NCBI GenBank assembly: GCA_046329575.1
Contig: JAXLUJ010000003.1
Location: forward strand, 62,001-126,000
Length of the DNA stretch: 64,000 bases
From: UBA1941 sp046329575
Lineage (GTDB): Bacteria > Bacteroidota > Bacteroidia > Chitinophagales > LD1
Direction: 5' to 3'
The position numbers were made by a program, and so were the translations under genes. Each line of letters opens with the position of its first letter. The first letter of the stretch is position 1. Positions 6,160 through 13,937 of this stretch are shown here, one piece after another. Below the pieces are notes generated by a model. That model had not been told where the DNA came from, made no database searches, and was given only the letters and a program-made list of their open reading frames with translations.

Positions 6160-7994
6160 TATTTGTGAATAAGAAATTTATCAATTTCTTGTTGTTCATT
6201 TAATGAACGAAGACACACTATTTCTTCTTCCGAAAACTCAGGAATTGTGAATTTCTCAATAAAGTTTTTTTGATAACAAGAATAGCCACCTTCAATTGCA
6301 ACGCTTGTTTTGCTGACATAATAGTGCATTATAATTGAGTTGAAAATTTTTTGTACTACGTCAATGTTTTCAACTTTTGAAATTAGATTTACACCATTAG
6401 AGAATAAAGAATCTGTTTCCTGTTTGAAAAATGTGCCATAACCATTTGAAAAATAGGATTGTTCTTCGTTTATCAATAAGAATCTTGGCGTTTGGCTAAA
6501 TGTAGGGTTCAAGAGTTTTTTTCCTGTCTTCACCAAACCTTGTGTTCTACCCCAAACATAAAAAGGCTCAAAGTTTACTTTTCCTTTATCTCTGTTCAAT
6601 AAAACCTCTTTCTCAGAAAGTAAATATGCGTAGCATTTTGGGAAATGCTTTTTTAATTCTGCTTCGGGAATCGGTGTTGCCAAATTTCCTTTGAGTGTGT
6701 AAGGGCAAATTATTCTTCTTGTGTTTTGTCCGGCTTCTTCTTGTGTTTTGAAGTCCGAAATTTTGTAAATAGGTTTTGTTATTTCTTTTTCTATCTCAAA
6801 CACTCCCTTGTCGGTTATTTTGATATAACAACTATCTCCTTTTTTTCTGCCGTCAATAAAAAACACTTCATCCTTTAAAGTTGCAATGCCAACACAAATG
6901 TCAAAAAGTTTATTGATTGGTGTTCCGATTGTTTCAATAGTTTTAATGTTTTTCTGCTCTTCTGTTTTAAGTAAACGCCATTTTTTTATGTTCAAATCTT
7001 TCAAGTAGTTCAAAGAACCGTTTGCAATCGGCAAAAAGTCTTGCGGTGTGAAACCGTCTTTAATTCTGTCAAAAGTAATAGCGTCATTTTCCTGTTTGTT
7101 CAAAAAGGTCAGAGCTGTGTATGTTTGTGCGTCAAAAACTTTTTTATGAGTGAAGTCAATAATTCTCGTAACGCATTTTTTTTGTTGGAAAAATTTACGC
7201 ATTGCTTCACCTGCCAATGAAGTAAAATAGTTGTTAGGTGTTATATACCCCAAACGTCCTGTTGGTTTTAGCAACTTGTAACCCAACTCAAAAAACGCAA
7301 AATAAAGATTAAAAGTGCCACCTTCAACCGTTGTCCAATTTCTTACTAAATAATCTCTGTTTTCGTCTGAAAGGTCTTGAAATTTCACATAGGGTGGATT
7401 GCCTACAATTATGTCAAATCTTATTGTCCAATTAGCTTTTAGGCTATCTTGATTAAATAAATTAAAATCGGATTCTTCCAAAATTTCATTATTCTGTAAA
7501 GCATAAATTGTCAGCAAAAGTTTAGTTCGGTGAATGTTGTATGCGAGGATGTCCGACCCGTAAATATTTTCTTTCACAATTTTTTTTACAGACTTTGAAA
7601 AAGCCGTCTTATAATATTCTGTCAAACCGATTAAGAACGCGCCGCAGCCGCAACTTGGGTCAAGGTTTTTGTCGGCGGGTTGCGGTTTAACTTCGTTAAT
7701 GATAAAATCAATTATATAGTCAGGTGTGAAGAACGCACCATTCAGTTTTCGGTCAGTTGGAGGAATTATAAGTTCTAAAAGGTTTTCAAGGTCTTTTATC
7801 GTTACAATTTCTAAAGCCGAAACTTCAAAAAATAATTTTGTATCCTGTTCAAATCCTTTGAAATAGTTTGTCAGAATTGGGCTTTGGGAAAAGTCCAGTT
7901 TTTGGTTGTTCAGATATTGAAATACCAAATGTTTCTCAAGACTTGTAAAGTTTTGAGTAGAAATAAGGTCATTCAGTACTGCCTTTTTTACCAT
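6123..7994 (-). CDS. N6-adenine DNA methyltransferase (gamma class) of the restriction-modification system
   Basis: This 623-residue enzyme transfers a methyl group from S-adenosylmethionine to adenine. Motifs appear in gamma-class order: GAFFTPDYI (86-94, motif X), LDPSCGCGAFLIG (111-123, motif I, SAM binding), and VGNPPYVKF (197-205, motif IV, catalytic NPPY). The C-terminal 300 residues form the target-recognition domain, with no endonuclease signature, so it is a stand-alone methylase of Eco57I/TaqI-like architecture. The target site cannot be read from sequence. It converges on the nuclease gene. In such systems it protects the host DNA and must be expressed before the nuclease. Confidence 0.9.
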   Translation of the reverse strand: MVKKAVLNDLISTQNFTSLEKHLVFQYLNNQKLDFSQSPILTNYFKGFEQDTKLFFEVSALEIVTIKDLENLLELIIPPTDRKLNGAFFTPDYIIDFIINEVKPQPADKNLDPSCGCGAFLIGLTEYYKTAFSKSVKKIVKENIYGSDILAYNIHRTKLLLTIYALQNNEILEESDFNLFNQDSLKANWTIRFDIIVGNPPYVKFQDLSDENRDYLVRNWTTVEGGTFNLYFAFFELGYKLLKPTGRLGYITPNNYFTSLAGEAMRKFFQQKKCVTRIIDFTHKKVFDAQTYTALTFLNKQENDAITFDRIKDGFTPQDFLPIANGSLNYLKDLNIKKWRLLKTEEQKNIKTIETIGTPINKLFDICVGIATLKDEVFFIDGRKKGDSCYIKITDKGVFEIEKEITKPIYKISDFKTQEEAGQNTRRIICPYTLKGNLATPIPEAELKKHFPKCYAYLLSEKEVLLNRDKGKVNFEPFYVWGRTQGLVKTGKKLLNPTFSQTPRFLLINEEQSYFSNGYGTFFKQETDSLFSNGVNLISKVENIDVVQKIFNSIIMHYYVSKTSVAIEGGYSCYQKNFIEKFTIPEFSEEEIVCLRSLNEQQEIDKFLIHKYQVKIFNPNLCS

Positions 7995-8244
7995 TTTCCA
8001 TGTTGACTATGAGCAACAAATTTACTGAAAGTTTTTAAACTGCCAAACAGTTTTCAAAGAGTAGTTGTGTCGTCTAAACTATGTCGGGTGGTGGTTGGGC
8101 TGGGTCTGTTCGGTTTTCTGTCCTGTAGTCCAAAAATTATAAAGTCGTCGGTTAAGGGGTCCCACTAACGTCAACCTGTGAATCTGCCTCAAAAAAATCA
8201 TTCTGCAAAATGTAGCGCGGCAAGATGTTTGTTTGGGTGGATTT

Positions 8245-8385
8245 ATGAATTACGTGCAGATAAACAACCGGTTGCAGATGATGATGACTTCGCTGGAAGA
8301 TCAAATTAAAGCCGATAATCCGGTGCGATTTATTGATGCGTTCGTCGATAAATTGGATCTTTCTTGGCACGATGTTCCCCCTTAG
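8245..8385 (+). pseudogene. N-terminal remnant of an IS1182-like transposase
   Basis: A 46-codon frame from ATG 8245 to TAG 8383-8385 reads MNYVQINNRLQMM followed by LEDQIKADNPVRFIDAFVDKLDL. This is the characteristic start of IS1182/IS5-group transposases (DUF772 region: D.LV..DNPVR.IDAFV..LDL). After LDL the sequence leaves the family and stops. No catalytic DDE part follows; instead the palindromic element and heptamer array begin. The preceding 7995-8244 carries no gene. It marks the right side of the accessory island. Confidence 0.7.
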
Positions 8386-8400
8386 TATTTAACGCTTCCC

Positions 8401-8508
8401 GCGGCAGCGATCGAAGTGGAAATCCTTTTTGCGCGGCTATCCGCAGTTTGCCGATATGGGCATCCCTGGCCGCGCAAAAAGATTGGAACGTAGAGCGCGG
8501 GTGCCGCA
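8401..8508. repeat. Palindromic (REP-like) intergenic element
   Basis: Left arm AATCCTTTTTGCGCGGC (8421-8437) pairs with right arm GCCGCGCAAAAAGATT ending at 8484, leaving one bulged base and a loop of about 30 nt. Further complementarity (CGCGGCA... / ...GTGCCGC) extends the structure outward. Such long palindromes with a GC-rich stem and T-run recur in Bacteroidota spacers. It could act as a terminator-like or REP/RAYT-mobilised sequence. No transposase for it is visible. Confidence 0.6.
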
Positions 8509-8510
8509 AT

Positions 8511-8757
8511 AACAATGGACAATTGACAATTAACAATTTACAATTTACAATGGACGATGGACGATGGACAATGAACGATGAACAATTTACAATGAACGAT
8601 GGACGATGGACGATGAACAATGAACGATTTACAATGGACGATGGACGATGAACGATGGACAATGAACGATTTACAATGGACGATGGACAATGGACGATGA
8701 ACAATGAACGATTTACAATGGACGATGGACGATGAACAATGAACAATGAACGATGGA
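8511..8757. repeat. Heptamer array, ACAATGG/ACGATGG/ACAATTT type (about 34 units)
   Basis: A near-continuous 7-bp period runs through 247 bp with units such as ACAATTG, ACAATTT, ACAATGG, ACGATGG and ACGATGA. No sequence outside the motif interrupts it. The apparent open frames on both strands simply reflect the lack of stop codons in the unit. It lies between the palindromic element and the promoter region of the DUF5686 gene. Confidence 0.85.
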
Positions 8758-8790
8758 ATGATCGTTATCAGTAATTGGGTTTCCGTTCGC

Positions 8791-8848
8791 AGCTCGTGGC
8801 TCGTAGCTCATGGCTAGTAGCTCGAAACTCCTGGCTCCCAACTCCCAC
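8791..8848 (-). repeat. Heptamer array, GAGCTNN type (minus orientation)
   Basis: AGCTCGTGGCTCGTAGCTCATGGCT... is the reverse complement of the GAGCTNN unit seen at 11.4 and 12.6 kb. About eight units with a 7-bp period end 32 bp before the ATG of the DUF5686 gene. Confidence 0.75.
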
Positions 8849-8880
8849 CTTCCTCAATCTTTTTTATTTTCACCGTCCCG

Positions 8881-11373
8881 ATGAAAACGCGCATGGCAAG
8901 GGCTATCCTTGCGTTTCTATTTATTTTACCGTTTGCAGTTAAAGCTCAATATACCGAAGTGCGCGGCAGGGTTTTGGACGCTAAAACCAAAGAACCGCTG
9001 AGCTACTCGAATGTGCGCCTGCGGGGTACCATCACGGCTACTACTACTGATGTGGATGGCTATTTTTACCTGCATACGCCTGAAAAAACGGATTCGCTGA
9101 TTATTACCTTCCTGGGCTATCCGCGCAAAGCAGTACCCATCCAGCGGGGTAAAAGTCAGGAAATCACCGTGATGCTGGGCACCGAAGATATTCAACTGAG
9201 CGAGGTGACGGTGAAAGCGGCTAAACGGAAGCGTTTTGTAGATACCACAGCTAACTTTGTGTACCATCAGGTAGTGGCGCACCGCAAACAGAACAGCGCC
9301 CAAAATTTTGACAATTACACGGTTGAGGAATACAATAAGCTCAATATCGGCTTGGTGAACCCGCGGGCTAAATTCCTGACGTGGAAAATTTTTAACCCGT
9401 TCCGGTTTGTGTTCAACAACAAGGATACCATGGAAGACGGGCGCGTTTTCATTCGCGGATTGCTTCAGGAATCGCTGGCGGATGTGTATTACCGAAAGAA
9501 ACCCAAAGCCTACCGCAAATACATTAAGGCAATTCAAATTACAGGGGTGAATAATACTTCGGTTTCGCGGCTGGCCGACTACACCTTTGACGAAGTGAAT
9601 GTGTATGACGATATTTTTGTGATTGCAGGGAAGTCGTTCGTTTCGCCATTTTCGCCCACTGCCTTGCTTACGTATCAGTACTTTCTTACCGATACGCAAA
9701 AAATTGATGGGCGCACTACCTACAAACTGCACTTTGTGGGCCGGTCGAAAGTGGATTTGGCGCTGAAAGGTTATGCTTGGATTGATTCGGCGGCCTGGGC
9801 GGTCCAAAAAATCTTTTTCCGCCCGAACGAAAAATCGAACCTCAACTTCATTAAAGACTATACGGTTGCTCAAACTTTTGCGTTGGTGGGCGACAGTATG
9901 TGGATTATGAAATCGGAGGATTTGACCACAGAGGGAACGCTTTTTAAACGGCCAAAAATGCAAATGGGATTGATGGCGGAAAAGCATTTCGATCGTAGAA
10001 ATTTCAGGTTCAATACGCCTATTGAAGATTCTGTTTTCAAGCGGCAGGACGAGCAAATTATTGCTGCCGATGCCCGCGAAAAGAGCCGCGATTACTGGGA
10101 TACGGCGCGTTTTTATGATCTTTCAAAATATGAACGGGCGGTAATTTTCAACAACGATACCATACCGAAAGTGCGGGCTTACAAACAATGGTACTGGACG
10201 CTGAAACTGGTAACTACCGCTTACTTTGCAGCCGGACCAATAGACATCGGCCGTTTCTACAAATTTTTGAGCAGAAATAATGTGGAAGGCTGGCGCATTC
10301 GCTTTGGCGGACAAACGAATGAGAAGTTCAGCCGCAAAGTGCATTTGCTGGGCTATGGCGCTTATGGCCTCAAAGACAAGGACTTTAAATATCAGGCGCT
10401 GATGCAGGTGAATTTACCGGCCCGAAATGAGCGCTGGCGGCAGCTTACGGTAAACTATCAGTACGATATGCAGGTGCTGGGTCAGGAAAACCAATTACTG
10501 ACCTTTGACAATTTCTTAACGCTGATACGCGGAAAGGCGCTTTCGAAGATTATGAAGATAAGGCAGTGGGATGTTTCGATCGAAAACGATTGGACGCGCG
10601 ACTTTTCCACTATCATGAACGTGGGCAACCGCACGTTCTACGATATTCCCGGAATTTTCGACTTCCGTCAAACGCAACGCGATGGTACGTTGAAACACAT
10701 TTCTTCGTTCAACACTACCGAACTAACCATTGATGCGCGGTACAGCTATAATTCGCAATTCTACCGCTCGGGATTTTACCGTTATTTCATCAAGACGAAG
10801 TATCCGGTGTTGTTGTTCCGTTACCAATTGGGTTTTCTGGATGTAAACAATCAGCATAACAGTTATCACAAGATGGTGTTGACGTTACGGCAACGTTTGA
10901 GCTGGATGCTGGGGCATACGAATTACAAATTGGAAGGCGGAAAAACGTTTGGCAAAATGCCGTATGCGCTGGGGTTTGTGACGGCGGGCAATTTCGGGCC
11001 TATTTTTGATGCGTTGAATTACAACATGGCCCGTGAATTTGAGTTTGTAACCAATCAGTATGTTTCACTTTGGGTTGATCATCATTTCGATGGTTTCTTC
11101 TTCAATAAAATTCCATTGTGGAACCGTTTGCAATTGCGCGAGGTGTTGTATTTCAGAAGTCTTTTCGGCACTTACGATCAGCGCAATAATAGTTTGTTGC
11201 AGCCCGGCTTTGCGTTTTCGCAACCTTATCCGGTGCCGTATATTGAAGTAGGTTTTGGCGTTGAAAATATCTTCAAAATCATCCGTCTGGATGCCATTTG
11301 GCGGGTCACGCACCGCGATGTTCCCGGTCAGCCAAACTGGGCGATTAAGGTGAGTATTAATCCGAATTTTTAG
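8881..11373 (+). CDS. DUF5686 / carboxypeptidase-regulatory-like outer membrane protein
   Basis: This 830-residue protein has a signal peptide ending near VKAQ (residue 22). A carboxypeptidase D regulatory-like beta-sandwich follows (about 24-115; VRGRVLDAKTKEPLSYSNV, DGYFYLHTPEK), and then the large DUF5686 region to the C-terminus, rich in alternating aromatic beta strands and ending in the aromatic IKVSINPNF expected of an outer-membrane barrel. The family is widespread in Bacteroidota and its job is unknown; a role in surface assembly or uptake next to TonB-dependent receptors is only inferred. No SusC/SusD genes lie nearby. The ATG at 8881 gives a clean signal peptide. Confidence 0.87.
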   Translation: MKTRMARAILAFLFILPFAVKAQYTEVRGRVLDAKTKEPLSYSNVRLRGTITATTTDVDGYFYLHTPEKTDSLIITFLGYPRKAVPIQRGKSQEITVMLGTEDIQLSEVTVKAAKRKRFVDTTANFVYHQVVAHRKQNSAQNFDNYTVEEYNKLNIGLVNPRAKFLTWKIFNPFRFVFNNKDTMEDGRVFIRGLLQESLADVYYRKKPKAYRKYIKAIQITGVNNTSVSRLADYTFDEVNVYDDIFVIAGKSFVSPFSPTALLTYQYFLTDTQKIDGRTTYKLHFVGRSKVDLALKGYAWIDSAAWAVQKIFFRPNEKSNLNFIKDYTVAQTFALVGDSMWIMKSEDLTTEGTLFKRPKMQMGLMAEKHFDRRNFRFNTPIEDSVFKRQDEQIIAADAREKSRDYWDTARFYDLSKYERAVIFNNDTIPKVRAYKQWYWTLKLVTTAYFAAGPIDIGRFYKFLSRNNVEGWRIRFGGQTNEKFSRKVHLLGYGAYGLKDKDFKYQALMQVNLPARNERWRQLTVNYQYDMQVLGQENQLLTFDNFLTLIRGKALSKIMKIRQWDVSIENDWTRDFSTIMNVGNRTFYDIPGIFDFRQTQRDGTLKHISSFNTTELTIDARYSYNSQFYRSGFYRYFIKTKYPVLLFRYQLGFLDVNNQHNSYHKMVLTLRQRLSWMLGHTNYKLEGGKTFGKMPYALGFVTAGNFGPIFDALNYNMAREFEFVTNQYVSLWVDHHFDGFFFNKIPLWNRLQLREVLYFRSLFGTYDQRNNSLLQPGFAFSQPYPVPYIEVGFGVENIFKIIRLDAIWRVTHRDVPGQPNWAIKVSINPNF

Positions 11374-11375
11374 AA

Positions 11376-11507
11376 GAGCGGTGAGCTGCGAGCTACGAGC
11401 TTTGAGCTGCGAGTTGTGAGCGTTGAGCGGTGAGCTGTGAGCGGTGAGCTGTGAGCTACGAGCTTTGAGCTACGAGCTTTGAGCTGCGAGCGGTGAGCTT
11501 TGAGTTC
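11376..11507 (+). repeat. Heptamer array, GAGCTNN type (about 18 units)
   Basis: Starting 2 bp after the DUF5686 stop codon, units GAGCTGC, GAGCTAC, GAGCTTT, GAGCGGT and GAGTTGT follow with a 7-bp period. The NN positions vary (AC, TT, GC, GT) while GAGC is almost fixed. Confidence 0.87.
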
Positions 11508-11525
11508 CGTTTTATTCTGAAAAGA

Positions 11526-11603
11526 GGTAATTACGATTTACGGAATTACGAATTACGGAGTAAAGGATACGAATTCGTAATTCGTAATTCGTAATTCGTA
11601 ATC
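11526..11603. repeat. Inverted ATTCGTA heptamer arrays forming a perfect 15-bp hairpin
   Basis: GAATTACGAATTACG (11543-11557) is the exact reverse complement of CGTAATTCGTAATTC (11576-11590), with an 18-nt loop. The array continues to about 11603 with a 7-bp period. It follows a GAGCTNN array after the DUF5686 gene and precedes nadK by 75 bp, so it could act as a transcription terminator or RNA 3'-end stabiliser. That role is inferred. Confidence 0.75.
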
Positions 11604-11677
11604 TGTCATTCCTAATTTCCCCGCCAGGGTTTGTCTTTTCGCTCTTTCCATTTTCATTCCTAACTTACGCCGCAATT

Positions 11678-12553
11678 ATGATCGCCATTTACGGAAAGTC
11701 GGTTGACCCGCGCAACATTGCCTACATCGAAGAAACGATGAGCTATCTGAAAAAGATAGGGAAACCTTTTGTGGTGGAAGAAAACTATGCGCGCATTTTG
11801 CGTGATAATTTCAAGATCACTTCTTTCGAAGAAACCTATTCCAATTACGATCAGATTCGTAATGTTTGTGAAGTAGTATTCAGTATGGGCGGCGATGGCA
11901 CTATACTGGAAGCGGTCACTTTTATTAAAGAAACCGAAACGCCGATTTTGGGTATCAATTTCGGGCGGCTGGGTTTTTTGGCCAATGTGGGCAAAGACCA
12001 AATTCATCAGGCGATTGATGTGGTTACGAAAGGAAAATATTTGATTGACAGGCGTTCGTTGCTAGACATGACGAGCAACAAACCGCTGTTCACTTCCTTC
12101 CCTTATGCGCTTAACGAAATGACGGTGCAGCGCAAAGATCAGAGCTCGATGATTACGGTGCATACTTACCTGAATGGCGAGTTGCTGAATGCCTACTGGG
12201 CTGATGGGTTGATTGTTTCCACGCCAACGGGTTCCACCGGATATTCGCTGAGCTGCGGCGGTCCGATTATTTATCCCACTTCCAACAATTTTGTAATCAC
12301 GCCGGTAGCGCCGCACAATTTGAATGTACGCCCGATAATTGTGAGCGATGAAGTGGTGCTTTCGTTTGAGGTAACAGGACGTGGCAACAGCTTTTTGTGT
12401 ACGCTGGATTCGCGTTTTGAAACCATTGATTCGTCGTATCAATTAGCTGTAAAGAAGGCCGCGTTTTCGGCCTGTTTGGTTCGCCTCACCGATATGAATT
12501 TTATTTCGGCCTTGAAGAACAAGCTGAACTGGGGGAGTGATTTGAGGAACTAA
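11678..12553 (+). CDS. nadK: NAD kinase
   Basis: This 291-residue cytoplasmic enzyme phosphorylates NAD+ to NADP+. The N-terminal domain carries the family GGDGT motif (Gly71-Asp73, FSMGGDGTILEA). LGINFGRLGFLANV, the ALNEMTVQR block and TPTGSTGYSLSCGGPI also fit the NAD kinase fold. Length and domain order are normal. The ATG at 11678 starts MIAIYGKS, as in Bacteroidota homologues. GAGCTNN arrays lie upstream (behind the hairpin) and immediately downstream, so the gene stands alone between repeat spacers. Confidence 0.95.
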   Translation: MIAIYGKSVDPRNIAYIEETMSYLKKIGKPFVVEENYARILRDNFKITSFEETYSNYDQIRNVCEVVFSMGGDGTILEAVTFIKETETPILGINFGRLGFLANVGKDQIHQAIDVVTKGKYLIDRRSLLDMTSNKPLFTSFPYALNEMTVQRKDQSSMITVHTYLNGELLNAYWADGLIVSTPTGSTGYSLSCGGPIIYPTSNNFVITPVAPHNLNVRPIIVSDEVVLSFEVTGRGNSFLCTLDSRFETIDSSYQLAVKKAAFSACLVRLTDMNFISALKNKLNWGSDLRN

Positions 12554-12559
12554 AGTCAT

Positions 12560-12683
12560 AAGCTACGAGCTTTGAGCTACGAGTTACGAGTTACGAGTTA
12601 CGAGCTACGAGCTACGAGCTAGGAGCTGCGAGCTACGAGTTGTGAGTTGTGAGTTGTGAGGTTCGGGCTGTAAGCTAAAAGCT
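12560..12683 (+). repeat. Heptamer array, GAGCTAC/GAGTTGT type, between two convergent genes
   Basis: About 17 units with a 7-bp period (GAGCTTT, GAGCTAC, GAGTTAC x3, GAGCTAC x2, GAGTTGT x3) fill the whole spacer between the nadK stop (12553) and the stop of the minus-strand gene (12685). No other sequence or conventional terminator is present. Confidence 0.87.
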
Positions 12684-12684
12684 A

Positions 12685-13887
12685 CTACCCTTGAACGTAA
12701 TCGTTTAGGTACTCAAAAGGTGCGTTCAATTTGCCGTTCACAGCAATTGTAGCATTGTAAATGGTTTGGCTATCGGTTCGCATCAGCCTGGGAATGATAC
12801 GGCTGAGCAACATATTCCCAAAATCTTCGCTGGCATCGCGGGGCAATTCATTCGGTAAATTATCGATTGATTGGATATCGATACTTTCGCTCGTAAATGT
12901 GCCGGTGATTTGTTCGGTTTGAGCATCATAACCGTAATAAGGGTCGGCAATAGAAGAGGCCATCAGCGTAGATGGCACAGAACTTTGCGGAGCAATGTCG
13001 CACGTAATATCTGAAATGATTTTGATCTTAAAATCAGCAGCTTTCATTTGTTCTTTCGTAAAGAAAACGGGAATGCTGGAATCCCAGTAAATGCCGTTGA
13101 TGAACACATCGGCAACTTTGGTGAACGGATAAAAGGCCGACTCATAGCCTTTGGCGTTTTTATGAAAATCTTCGGTATGAAATTCTTCTTCGCCGGGCTT
13201 GTAATACATGTCCTTCGATTCTAATTGGGTGTAAACGATCTCATCAAATTCTTTATAACAAAAATCGTGAGGCGATACTTTTTTGATTCCGATGGTATCG
13301 AGCAAAAACGCACTGCCGTTCGAAACGCGGCCGGTTCCTGTAAGCACAATTTTCCAATTTGGAAATTCCAGATTATCCAAACCCTTTTGCGCTTCGGCAA
13401 AATTGTGGCAATACACCATTTGTTTTAAATTGAAATTACCGGTGCGATGCCCAATCATCTTAATGGCGTGATACGCGCCTACAATGCCCGCCCAGCGGCC
13501 AAAAGCGATTAACCGCTGCCCATTTTCATCTTTCAAACATTCATAATCAATCAGGCGAATGTTCTTATCGAGCAATGCCTGCAGCAGTTTGCGATTGTGC
13601 GGCTGCTTTTTGATGGTATGCGAAAAGAACATATAGGTTTTGTTCGGAATCAATTGTTCTATTGGAACTTCTTTTACGCCTAACAGCAAATCGCAATCGC
13701 TCAGATCTTCGCGCACCGCAATGCCCTGATAGCGATATTCGTCATCGCTGAAACAGCGGTGCTTACAGGGTTGTACGGCAATCCATACCGAACTGTGCTC
13801 TTCCATCAGGGTGCGGCACTGGCTGGGTGTTAGCGGCGTGCGGTTGTCCTGAGGGTTCTTCCCTTCTCTGATAATTCCAATTTTCAT
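12685..13887 (-). CDS. Saccharopine/alanine dehydrogenase-like NAD(P)-binding oxidoreductase
   Basis: The N-terminal part MKIGIIREGKNPQDNRTPLTP is the AlaDh/PNT N-terminal domain shared by alanine dehydrogenase, transhydrogenase and saccharopine dehydrogenase (LYS1 type). Conserved features include DLLLGVKEVP, FFSHTIKKQPHN, DYECLKDENGQRLIAFGRWAGIVGAYHAI and a Rossmann-like segment KIVLTGTGRVSNGSA (VLTGTGRVS in place of the usual GxGxxG). About 400 residues is the normal length. It may act on lysine/saccharopine or another amino acid, but the true substrate in Bacteroidota is not established. I prefer the ATG at 13887 to the upstream in-frame ATG at 13917 because MKIGI is the family start. The gene converges on nadK. 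Confidence 0.75.
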   Translation of the reverse strand: MKIGIIREGKNPQDNRTPLTPSQCRTLMEEHSSVWIAVQPCKHRCFSDDEYRYQGIAVREDLSDCDLLLGVKEVPIEQLIPNKTYMFFSHTIKKQPHNRKLLQALLDKNIRLIDYECLKDENGQRLIAFGRWAGIVGAYHAIKMIGHRTGNFNLKQMVYCHNFAEAQKGLDNLEFPNWKIVLTGTGRVSNGSAFLLDTIGIKKVSPHDFCYKEFDEIVYTQLESKDMYYKPGEEEFHTEDFHKNAKGYESAFYPFTKVADVFINGIYWDSSIPVFFTKEQMKAADFKIKIISDITCDIAPQSSVPSTLMASSIADPYYGYDAQTEQITGTFTSESIDIQSIDNLPNELPRDASEDFGNMLLSRIIPRLMRTDSQTIYNATIAVNGKLNAPFEYLNDYVQG

Positions 13888-13937
13888 AACAGCAAATTCG
13901 GCGGCGATATTAGCCAATTCCGTGTGGTTTTCCGATG

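Noticed and set aside
8330..8746. 138-codon minus-strand and 95-codon plus-strand frames in the heptamer array
   Set aside because: They arise because the heptamer contains no stop codons in any frame. The translated products are simple repeats such as VHRPSSIVN.
8511..8757. CRISPR or satellite origin for the heptamer arrays
   Set aside because: Units are 7 bp with no spacers, and no cas genes are in the window.
8926..10056. 376-codon minus-strand frame
   Set aside because: Long antisense shadow of the DUF5686 gene; no family motif and no plausible start.
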